From Nissolia schottii (taxonomy: Eukaryota > Streptophyta > Magnoliopsida > Fabales > Fabaceae), in contig QANU01019017.1 in assembly GCA_003254905.1 (NCBI GenBank), forward strand, positions 72,894 to 136,893: a stretch of 64,000 nt of DNA, in the 5' to 3' direction. Positions 35,044 to 45,235 of the stretch are shown piece after piece (position 1 is the stretch's first letter; every line of letters begins with the position of its first letter). A model generated the notes under the pieces. The model saw only the letters and a list, made by a program, of their open reading frames with translations. It made no database searches and had not been told where the DNA came from. Both the position numbers and the translations under genes were made by a program.

Positions 35044-35844
35044 GAGAGGATTACGTAGAGAGTGCTGAGTGGGCACTAGGAGTGGTGCCGAGTGGGTTCC
35101 GCGGAGGCTCCCGGAGTTGTTGAGTGTTTTCCCTGGAGAAGTATGCTTATGATGAGTGCATGAGTTATGTTTATGATGATGTATGATGAACATGTTATGA
35201 GGTATGTCTAGGATGATGTATGATGAGCCTGTCGTGAGGAATGCTTAGGATGATGCATGTAGAACATTTTCATGAGGTATGTTTATAACGAGTGCCTGAA
35301 GTATGTGTATGATGATGTATGTGGAACATTGCATGTAGAATATGTATGTTAGGAATGGTTATGCTATCATGCATAATGAGAACTAGAGGTTAATCACGTA
35401 AAGTTTAAAGAGTATAATTGAACCTTAGGGAATCAGTAAGTAGTTATATGATAATAGGTATCTCTCTTGGCGGAAACGCCCCTCAATAGTCCCCACAAAC
35501 GGGTGGATTGGTTAATGATGCGGAATGAAAAGAAAGAAAGAAAGGAATGAAAAGAAAGAAAGTAAAGAAAAGATGAGTGAGAAAGGATGACGTCACGCCT
35601 AAGAAATGATGATGATATGATGATGATGTATGGGTCTCCACTTGGTTGTGTCATAGGGCCAACCCCTCGCCCTCCCACTAGGTGGACGGTTATCTCTATT
35701 GATGACTGAAAATGAAACATTAGTTATCCGCGGTGGTTCGCAACCACTCAGGTTATAGCGCTGCCTGGTCGACATCAATCAGAGGACAGAAGCAGGTTGT
35801 AGATGTTTGGCCGCATCTACATGAGTGGGAAAGACTCGGCGCAG

Positions 35845-35945
35845 CCCTGGTCCATTAGTTAGCTGGGAGCCGACACAGCCTCGGTCCATTAGTTAGCCGA
35901 GAGCATGGAAAGCAGGATGCGTCCCGGTCCATTAGTTAGCCAACA
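35845..35945 (+). repeat. Three GGTCCATTAGTTAGC repeats
   Basis: Same triple repeat as at 14530-14645, in the homologous slot of the second LTR C. Confidence 0.75.
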
Positions 35946-36830
35946 CGCATGAGAGAGTCTCAAAGTTAGCATACATAAAGTATGAAATGAATGAATATGA
36001 AATGGTATGGTGAATGAGTATGTAATGTATAAGTATATGGTAATGTACATGAGCATGTGTATGAAGTAAATCCCGTCAAGAGAACGCTCGAGACGGCTAT
36101 GTATGTATGCAAGAAAAGTTAACAAGCATGAGAACTTAGATAAGCAAGACTAGTTCCCCAGTCACCTAGTAAAGTAGATAAAGCCGTTCAGGACCTTAGG
36201 CCAGATAAAAATCAGTAAGATGTTAGTATGCATGTTCACTTAGAAATACCTGAGCGGCCTGGTTGGTAAGTGAGTTAAAAAGGAATCCCCCGACGCCAAG
36301 GTAAACCACTAAGGACGAATGTTCTCACCCCCACTCACTTATGCTTCCAGGGGCATACGTGAGCTATGAGAAGCAACAAGAGGATCAGAAAAGAATGAAG
36401 GACAAACCATTGATGACGGACAGACAGATCTTCAAGGCTATGAAGACAGGCTTAGCTAGTTGTACGATGGATGAACTTTTATTATGTATATGAATGACTA
36501 CGGCATGTATATGTAACTCTATTATAATATTATGTGATTTGTTGTATTCATCTCTAATGGACCATGTATTGATTATGTATTTGCTTAGACTAGGGATAAT
36601 GAATATTCATAAGCCCATGGCTTTATCGTTTGTCTTATATATCTTGATTCACACATGGCTCATATTTCATAACTAAGCACTCAATAGAAAAGTTTTAAAC
36701 TGGTCCATATTTTCCTTAACTTAGTATTTTCGAAAAGAAATAAAGGACTATAAGTAATCCCACCAAATGATTAACAACCTAGTGAGCATTGCGTACTACT
36801 CGAGGGTATGCAGTTAGCTAGGGTGTTACA

Positions 36831-39800
36831 AACAGCAAGAATGGGAATAGACATGGACGTTGCGAAATTGAAGATCAAAGTCCATGGGGATGAAGTACAG
36901 TTGGATATATTCGAAGCAATGCAATATCCAAAGGACAAAAGACAATGTTTTATGATTGACTTACTAGAGGATGTTGTCATGCAAATAGAACAACAACCTC
37001 AAGTAGTGGACCCTTTGAAGATGGCATTAACAGGAAGCCAAGCACAGTTTATAGAAGGAGAGAAAGCTGAAATTGAGGCATTTCTTAACAACTTAGACGC
37101 TATGCCTACCATTCCCCTGGGACAGGAAGCAAGGGAAGAAATCACAAAGAAAACTGATGCAAAAATAGAAGGTAAGAAACTAGAACTTAAACCTTTACCC
37201 CTAACTTAAAGTATGTCTTTTTGCAGGGAAAAGACAAGAAACCAGTTATCATCAGCAACTTACTGTCTCCAAAAGAAGAAGAACAAGTGATTAAAGTCTT
37301 GAAGGAGAATCAACAAGCCTTGGGATGGACTTTAGCTGACCTGAAAGGCATTAGCCCGTCCTACTGCATGCACAACATCCTTATGGAAGACGACTATAAA
37401 CCTGTGAGGCAGCCGCAAAGGAGATTCAACCCAAACATGAAGGAAGTGGTCCGTAAAGAGGTAGTGAAACTATTAGACGCAGGTATGATCTATCCTATTT
37501 CTGATAGTCCTTGGGTAAGTCCTATTCAGGTAGTTCCGAAAAAAGGTGGTATCACTGTAATTTCAAATGATAAGAATGAACTAATCCCAACTAGGACTGT
37601 TACTAGTTGGCACATGTGCATTGATTACAGGAAGTTGAATAAAGCCACAAGGAAAGATCACTTCCCACTTCCCTTTATGGATCAAATGCTTGAAAGGCTA
37701 GCAGGTCAAGCATATTATTGCTTCTTAGACGGCTATTCCGGTTACAACCAGATCACAGTCGATCCCAAAGACCAAGAAAAAACCGCTTTTACATGTCCGT
37801 TTGGCATCTTTGCTTATAGAAAAATGCCTTTTGGATTGTGTAATGCGCCAATCACTTTTCAAAGATGCATGCTTGCAATCTTTGCTGATATGATTGAAAA
37901 AAGCCTGGAGGTTTTCATGGATGATTTCTCGGTCTTTGGATCCTCATTTGATCACTACCTACATAACTTGGACACCGTGCTGAAACGGTGTGTGGAAACA
38001 AATTTAGTTTTAAACTGGGAGAAATGTCACTTCATGGTCAAAGAAAGTGTTGTGCTTGGACACAAGATCTCAGCCAGAGGCATAGAGGTGGATAAAGCCA
38101 AGATCGATGTTATTGAAAAGCTACCACCCCCAGTTAATGTTAAAGGAATCAGAAGTTTCCTAGGCCATGCAAGATTCTACCGGAGATTCATCAAAGATTT
38201 CTCCAAGATTGCCAAACCATTGACCAACCTCTTAAATAAGGATACTCCTTTCAATTTTGATGATGAATGTTTGCTTGCCTTTGAAAAATTGAAGTCCAGT
38301 TTGACCACTGCTCCCATAATCACAACACCCGATTGGACTAGTGATTTTAAATTTGGACTAGTGATTTTAAATTAATGTGCGATGCTAGTGATTATGCTAT
38401 GGGAGCCGTTTTAGGTCAAAGGAAAAATAAAGTGTTCCATGCCATACATTATGCTAGAAAGGTCTTAAATGAAGCACAAATTAATTATGCAACAACAGAA
38501 AAAGAATTGCTAGCAATAGTGTTTGCATTGGAAAAGTTTAGGAGTTATTTAATTGGCTCAAAAGTAATAGTTTATACAGACCACGCAGCCATTAAATACC
38601 TCTTAACGAAACCTGATAGTAAACCAAGGTTAATACGTTAGATTCTATTGTTGCAGGAATTTAATTTGGAGATTAAGGACAAAAGCGGCAAGGAAACCCT
38701 GGTGGCAGACCACCTATCCAGGTTAACAAATCCAAACGTAACTATCAAAGAAGAAGAAATTGCAGAGGAATTCCCTGATGAGAAGTTGTTCCAAATCAAG
38801 GAAAGGCCATGGTTTACTGACATGGCTAACTATAAAGCAGTAGGAGTAATCCCTGATGATTTGAACTATCATCAGAAGAAGAAGTTTCTCAGGGATGCTA
38901 CCTATTTTGTTTGGGATGACCCTTATCTATTCAAGCAAGGACCTGATGGTTTACTAAGACGATGTGTGGCTTTAGACGAAGCCAAGAGTATTTTGTGGCA
39001 TTGCCACAACTCTCCTTGCGGAGGCCATTACAATGGAGAGAAGACTGCTGCAAAAGTCCTCCAATCAGGTTTTTTCTGGCCTACTCTATTTAAAGATGCA
39101 CACTTTTATGTTAAAAACTGTGATGCTTGCCAAAGAACTCTTGGAAACAGGAAGAGAAATGAAATTCCTTTACAAAATATAATTGAAATTAAAGTGTTTG
39201 ATTGTTGGGGCATGGATTTCATGGGACCTTTCCCATCCTCACTAAACAATGAGTACATCTTTGTCGCCGTTGATTATGTTTCCAAATGGGTTGAAGCAAT
39301 AGCAACCCCGAAGGCTGACGGGAAAACGGTAATTAAATTCTTAAAGAAAAACATTTTTAACCGTTTTGGCGCACCAAGAGTAATCATAAGTGATGGAGGT
39401 TCCCATTTTGTAAACTCACAACTGGCCAAAGCATTAGAACATTATGGTGTGAGGCATAAGGTGGCATCACCTTATCATCCGCAAACCAATGGCCAAGCTG
39501 AAGTGTCCAATAGAGAGATTAAAAGAATCTTGGAAAAAACTGTTTCAAACTCAAGAAAGGATTGGGCACTTAAGCTTGACGATGCTTTATGGGCATATAG
39601 AACTGCTCTCAAAGCACCGATAGGGTTAACTCCATTCCAACTAGTTTATGGTAAAGCATGCCACTTACCAGTTGAATTGGAGCACAAAGCCTATTGGGCT
39701 TTGATGTTCTTGAACTTTGATGAGAAACTTGCAGGTGAAAAGGGAAAACTCCAATTGCATCAGTTAGAGGAACTTAGGCTGCAGGCATATAAATCTAACA

Positions 39801-40090
39801 AGTTGTACAAATAAAAAGCAAAGAAATACCATGACAACCACATCATGAGGAGGAATTTTGAAGAAGATCAACAGGTATTATTGTTTAATTCTAGGCTAAG
39901 ACTATTTCCTGGTAAATTAAGGACTAGATGGTCAGGACCTTTTCTGGTAAAGAAAGTGATGCCTCATGGAGCTGTGGAATTATATGATCCAAAGAACAAT
40001 GCAACTTGGACGGTTAATGGTCAACGACTTAAACCATACTTCGGTACAAAACAAGTTTCAGAGGTGCTCTACCTAGATGAACCGAGCTAA
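36831..40090 (+). pseudogene. Athila-2 pol: protease end, reverse transcriptase, RNase H, integrase
   Basis: Reverse transcriptase runs from about 37350 (LLDAGMIYPISDSPWVSPIQ near 37470) with the FMDD active-site box near 37916; RNase H about 38375-38640 ([15 protein letters not shown]); the integrase finger about 38995-39135 ([13 protein letters not shown]); the integrase core about 39200-39640 ([24 protein letters not shown]); and a C-terminal integrase segment to 40090 (WSGPFLVKKVMPHGAVEL). The order and motifs match the first Athila copy. Broken. Confidence 0.9.
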
Positions 40091-40133
40091 AAAGAAACAG
40101 GCGTCAAGCTAATGAGGTTAAAAGAGCGCTTCC

Positions 40134-40147
40134 TGGGAGGCAACCCA
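40134..40147 (+). other. TGGGAGGCAACCCA inverted repeat
   Basis: Same conserved element as at 23130-23143, 44 bases past the last pol codon. Confidence 0.6.
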
Positions 40148-41155
40148 GAGTTTTGTGAGTTCTTATTATGCTAGTAGTTAAGTATTAAGGTGTTAGAATA
40201 AACTTTTTGTGAAAATGGTAAAAATGGTTGAAATTCCTAAATAAAGAAACGAAAGAAATCTTGCAAAAAGGAAATCTTTTTAAAGCATCTTATGATCAAA
40301 ATCTAGAAAGAGCATGTTTCATTTTAAACCCAAAAACATTGTGGATATTCTGTCCACAAAATACCGGAAATTCTAACCGCAGTTGCAGGAAAATCTGTCT
40401 ACAAAGGATTGAAAATGAAAACATTATTTCTCCAATGTTTGCTAACCAGTCCTTGGAAAAGGAGTTCTCTAATTGTTTTGCAGGAGTCAAAGCATTGTAG
40501 ACAAACAGAGAGGAAGAAGAGGCTACATCAAGGAAACACATTCACCATAAACAGGGAGCAATTCTAATTTTTTTAGCACCTTAATTACTTTTCTTAGTTA
40601 GGATACTTTTTGTTCATAAGACTTGTTTGTTTGAAAACAATGCTGAGTATTAATTTATCTTACTTGAGTTTGATGCATGAATGAACAAAACATCATGAAT
40701 TGAATTATTTTAGTATCCATAATAGACCCTTGTGATTCATACATAGATACCATGAATATGTTAATATGCATTTCTACTTGTTTGCATAAGCATAACCTTG
40801 ACGATGTTTTAGACTCAAGGAAATTAAACCTTAACCAAGTGAGAAGAGTGAGCCTATACACTGTGTGAGAAAGAGATCACCATTGTTTTTGCACAATTGA
40901 ATGTGTTTGAGTCTCTAATTTTGATAATTGTATGGAAAGAATAGGAAATGATCAAGGCATTCTGTTCATTAGAATTAAACCCACTTGACCAAATAAAGCC
41001 TACCATAATTAGGAATATCCTTTGATACCCCTTTGAGCATAACATGAGAAATTTCTTGGTTGTTTATCATCCCTTGAGCTTAAAAGAGAAAAACAATGAC
41101 ATTCCTTAATTTCTAAATTAAGAGAGCATTCAAATTGGATTATGAACAAAGATCC

Positions 41156-41169
41156 AAGTCAGGGGGAGA
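41156..41169 (+). promoter_or_regulatory. Internal polypurine-like tract of Athila-2
   Basis: AAGTCAGGGGGAGA, same core as the terminal tract at 41799-41811 and placed like 22248-22261 in the first copy. Confidence 0.7.
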
Positions 41170-41798
41170 TAAGGATAAGCAAAAGTGGGAGGAAAAAAAT
41201 AAGGTTTCAATTAAAAAGAACGGAAGCAAGAAGGCTGAAAAGAAAAGAAAATTCTCAATCACACAAACAAAAAGAAGAAAAGAAAAAGGATTGAGAAAAA
41301 GAAAAAGAGAAAAGAGGAAAAATGGTAAGAACAGGTGACAACAGGAGTTGGTTTCCATGCTCTCTTGATTAGAAATATTTGCATATCCAGAAAAACTAAT
41401 TTTCTTTGTAACCTGGCCACATTACAACCCTTTTAAAGTCCTTCTGTGATCCTTGCATGACCATACTAATGAATTGAATGATGAGACAGGTAACAAATTT
41501 AAATTGTTAAAATTCAATGGTGACATTGAGAGAAACACTCACCTTGAACTGGTCCACTGACCATTGTGCACATAAAAGATAATTTCCTTGATGGAAACGA
41601 CATTCGATAGTGTGATTTGATTATAGCATTCAAGTAGCTGTGCATTTGATTATGTTAAGGTTACTCTATGTAAACTCACAGGTCTCAAGCATGAAATGAC
41701 TGAAATATTTCAATTCATTGCAATACCTGATTGTTCATATGCATTGATCTCTTGTAAAATACTTCTATTACCTCTTGTTTGAGGACAAACAAGGTCTT

Positions 41799-41811
41799 AA
41801 GTCAGGGGGAG
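41799..41811 (+). promoter_or_regulatory. Terminal polypurine tract of Athila-2
   Basis: AAGTCAGGGGGAG directly precedes TGATAAGTG, the LTR start. Confidence 0.85.
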
Positions 41812-43440
41812 TGATAAGTGCCAAATTTACGCAATTTTTTACTATTAAAAAGGCACTTATTCGCTTATGTTTTAACGAATATCTAACTTAATTCCCCTCT
41901 TTTGTAGGATTTTAAATATATTTTGAAAGATGAATGCAAGCATAATTAATTGAAGAATAATCCCAAAAGAATGGAGAAAAGGGAAAAAAGGAAAAGGAGC
42001 TTAAAAGATGAAATTAGGCGTGAAGACCGCTCAGTGGTGAACAAGCCTCGCTCAGCGCAAAAGGGTTTAACCGCTCAGTGGTGGGGGATTAATCGCTCAG
42101 CGCATAGGACAATAATCGGTCAGCGGTAGTACCTGGACCGCTGAGCGATCGTACCACCGGAGCCACTTGCAGCCGGCGCATTTAATGCGCCAGCTGGAGC
42201 CAACTGGGTTGCGGCGCCGCCCTGCAAATAGCTGCCGGTGCATTTATTAAGCCGCGTGAAATGATGACTCCGCTCAGCATAAACCAAAGCCGATCAGCGA
42301 TAACTACCGAAGCGCTCAGCGGTGGTACCAAAACCGTTGAGCGATGCTTCCAATTTTTTCCTATAAATAGAGGGAGGCCGAGGCATTCAAGAATCACCCT
42401 TTCACCCATCTCCTGCCATACCATTTCGTCCATTACTTCCATATTTTCTTAAGTTGGGGTTAGGAAGAAAGTTAGGGTTTAGAAGCATTCCTTAAAAGAA
42501 GTGCTGTCGGAGTTGCCAAAGGTTGTAGATCATGGTGGACGTTTGGAAGCATTTCACCACTCCTCTCAACCTACCATTGCTCTAAACCCCTGTAAGTTTG
42601 TAATCTATCCATAACTATGGATAGCTAACTTCTTTATTGTTGGGATTTTATGCGTTGTATTGCTTAAATGTATCCATCTTGACTTATGTGTATGATTCTA
42701 TGATGTTCTATGATTTTAATGATTGATCTTACACTTAATGCTAGTTTTTGTTTAGTATTTTGATTCTTGATTTGAGACTTACTTGTACGAGTGGAAGCTA
42801 TATTATGTAAGTTAAAACCAAGTTAAGTTCAATCTTACTATGCTAAAAGCTTGATTTAATGTTTAAATGTTGTGGACGTAAGTTACAATCATTTAATCTG
42901 ACCTAGATCAATTCATCTGATTCTTAGTTATCGTAATTGGAATGAAGAATTAGTCGTTTTAACATCTGAATTAATGTCAGACTTACTTTGTTAAATTTGA
43001 GTAAGAAATTAATAAATCTAATGAAGGAAACCGAGTGATCTTAACATGCTCAAACGAGATGATTAAGTTAAGAGCTGGTGGCGATAAAATCAAAAGAACT
43101 CATAGATTATATTAACTAAGTTATTAGTTACATTGAGGCAATATTGCAATTCAAATCGCAACATCTTTCTTTACTTGCCTAAACTTAAGTTCACTGTCGT
43201 TTTATACTTTACTTTATCTGCAAATTGTTCATTACTAATTTACTCAACAAAAACCAATCATTTCCTATAAGCTTAAAGTAACACAATTCAAAGACGATTG
43301 TTTTAAAAAAAACAACAATCCCTGTGGAGACGATTATACCTGACTATACTGCAATCGGATTCCTTGAGAATCTGAAAGCTGTAAAAGAAGGGTATATTAA
43401 ATAAACGAGAGTGCAAACCCATTGCAAAAAGCTTTCAACA
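41812..43440 (+). repeat. Athila-2 3' LTR
   Basis: Begins TGATAAGTGCC and ends GCTTTCAACA. A cluster of GCTCAGCG/GCTGAGCG motifs (42025-42345) lies just upstream of the TATA element CTATAAATAG (42361-42370). The remaining part matches the other Athila LTRs. Confidence 0.88.
42361..42370 (+). promoter_or_regulatory. Athila LTR TATA element
   Basis: CTATAAATAG followed by AGGGAGGCCGAGGCATTC, as at 29805-29814 on the other strand. Confidence 0.7.
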
Positions 43441-44320
43441 GGTATCAGAGCAGTTTAGTCCTACGTGAGCCTATGGACTGAGCTGCACTATGCTTCCGAG
43501 CATGATTAACGGTGTAGGTCTTTGCTAAGTGGTATGTGCTAAGTTCATGTGTACCCGCCTTTCTTGAGACTGATCAACTCGGAATTGTGCAGGTACAACA
43601 GATTAGGCATGCCACCTCAAAGAGACTATACACAGCGGATGATGCAGCCGGAAGAGGCCCAAGCCACCTAGGCCCAAGCAACTCAAGCCCAAGCACAGGC
43701 AACGAATCAGATGGCAGCAACTGCCATGCATCGGAATCCGGCCCCAACAGTTGAAGAGGCAGAAGCGAAAAAGTTTGCTAAGTTTGGAAGAGCAAACCCC
43801 CCGATTTTTGAAGGGTTGATGGACCCAGAACTCCTTCATAACTGGATAGCAGAAACGGAGCAGGTTTTTGAGGATGTCCCCTGCAGCAGGGAGGTCCCGT
43901 CACATGGGATCGATTTACCACTGCCCTCTTGAACAAGTATTTCCCTAAGGGGCTTAGGGATCAGAAAAAAGCTGAGTTTCTGGAACTGCAACGGGGGGAT
44001 ATGACAGTAGCGGAATACATGTCTACTTTTGAGAGATTGTGCCGCTATTCCTCTACATATCAGTTGCACCCCAATGAAACATGGAAATGTGGAAAGTTTC
44101 AGAGGAAGCTGAAGGAAGAGTTGCAGATGGCTATTAACCATTGCGACATCCAGGATTATGCCCTTCTGGTTAGTAAGTGTATGACGCTAGAGGAGTCGGC
44201 CAAGAATTTGGCCAGGGCTAGGACCTTCAGGAACAAGAGAAAGATGGAGGAGCAGGGGAGTTCTTCCCAGGCGCAGCGATAGAAAGGACCCTTTCAAGCT
44301 CCGTTCTCTAGCAGAGGTAG
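43441..44320 (+). pseudogene. Tekay element C: primer site, leader and part of gag
   Basis: GGTATCAGAGC at 43441-43451 is the end of the tRNA-iMet primer site. A leader identical in plan to that of element D follows, and gag begins with the Met at about 43607 (MPPQRDYTQRM). The gag fold appears near 43930-44060 (LNKYFPKGLRDQKKAEFLEL, GDMTVAEYMSTFERL). Element D inserted in this gag at 44321; the rest of element C is not seen. Broken. Confidence 0.8.
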
Positions 44321-45028
44321 TGTAACATCCCGGTCCTATCTTAGCGAAAATTTCTTAATTCACTGTTAACAAGCAGCAATTAACAGAAATTTATCTGTTT
44401 AGTTTCTCAAAATTCTGACGACACTCGAATAGTTCCGCTCACTTACGGACGATTCCGTAGACACTAGAACGGACCCGTTTTGCCCCATTTAGCCAGTAGA
44501 ATTGAGTAGTGGGCCCCAATCTTGGGAAACCATACCTTATAGGGGAAAAGATGGTAAAACCCCTAGAGCAACCCCAAATTGTTACTAGGAATCTTTGGCG
44601 ATCGCGGAAACGGCAGCGGAACGGTCCCGTTCGGACACCGACAAGAGATAACGGGTCAACGGTATCTGTGAAAAATACTCCTCTGGAGAAAAATTCACAA
44701 ATGCCTTAAAGTGATTGTACCTTGAGGTAGAGGGAAATTAGAGGATCGCGGCGGTATAAGCAGAATATTTTTCGGACGACCGTGCGCGACGCACCGGGAC
44801 TGCGAACGATCAAAAATAAGCGAAACGGGACTGCGTGGGCCCCACATCTGCAATTGACCACGTTATGGCTGCAGATTTCCAAGGAAAATAATAAAGAATT
44901 AGGTTACTATTCATTGATTTGACCTTAGAATTATCTAACCTAATTAATTAATTCATAAATTAAATAGAAAATGGGATTTTGGTAATTTTGGCAAAGGGCA
45001 TAATGGGAAAATGGCCAAATTTTCGTGG

Positions 45029-45038
45029 CTATATAAGG
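45029..45038 (+). promoter_or_regulatory. TATA element of LTR D
   Basis: CTATATAAGG followed by GCATGGCC; the same site recurs in the partner LTR at 51598-51607. It lies about 200 bases upstream of the donor-like site. Confidence 0.65.
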
Positions 45039-45235
45039 GCATGGCCAGCAGCCCATTTTTCATTCATTTTCTCTCTTGGAAGTGCCGAAACTCTGCCTGT
45101 TTGCTTGCCTGACGCGCTGCGAAAACCCTGCCAGAACACTGCGGGAACCAGGAAACGATCTGGGAAGGCTAAGCCCTCAAGGAATTTGCCTCTTTGCCAC
45201 CATTTTCTACCCTTTTCAAGCCACTAAGGAAGTGG

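Larger units (their letters stand above)
30276..36830 (+). mobile_element. Second copy of the composite LTR, split by a solo LTR A
   Basis: Sequence matching 11724-12106 runs from 30276 to 33319 with the solo LTR 30586-33241 inside, then LTR C follows at 33320-36830 with the same junction as at 12106/12107. In this copy the LTR end at 36830 was originally followed by a Tekay primer site and gag, now at 43441-44320 beyond an Athila segment. So here the composite served as a 5' LTR, whereas the copy at 11159-15527 is solo. Confidence 0.65.
33320..36830 (+). mobile_element. Tekay-like LTR, family C, second copy
   Basis: 3511 bases, TGTAACATCCCGATTTTTCC to GGGTGTTACA, closely matching 12107-15527. 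A donor-like GTGG^GTAAAC lies at 34235 and an acceptor-like CCAG^G at 36350. It carries the longer form of the 69-base minisatellite. Confidence 0.8.
40091..41811 (+). other. Athila-2 3' noncoding region
   Basis: No envelope-like frame is seen. Contents: the inverted repeat TGGGAGGCAACCCA (40134-40147), a second polypurine-like tract (41156-41169), an A/G-rich stretch of about 180 bases after it (the Lys-rich frame at 41135-41338 is a by-product), and the terminal polypurine tract (41799-41811). The region aligns with 21644-23186 of the first Athila. Confidence 0.75.
36831..43440 (+). mobile_element. Athila-type element, partial: pol and 3' LTR
   Basis: Plus-strand Athila copy. It begins within the protease end (TARMGIDMDVAKLKIKV) right after the Tekay LTR end at 36830, carries reverse transcriptase, RNase H and integrase (to 40090), a 1.7-kb noncoding region and a 3' LTR (41812-43440). 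It is closely related to the Athila at 19993-30275. Gag and a 5' LTR are not in the window. It sits between a Tekay LTR and that LTR's own primer site at 43441. Broken, with a few breaks. Confidence 0.88.

Noticed and set aside
34312-35193. 293-codon minus-strand frame
   Set aside because: It runs through the 69-base minisatellite, whose length is a multiple of three; it is on the strand opposite to the element and has no family resemblance.
41135-41358. Lys-rich (plus) and Phe/Leu-rich (minus) frames
   Set aside because: Low-complexity purine-rich stretch after the internal polypurine tract in the Athila 3' region; not conserved as a frame in the first Athila copy.
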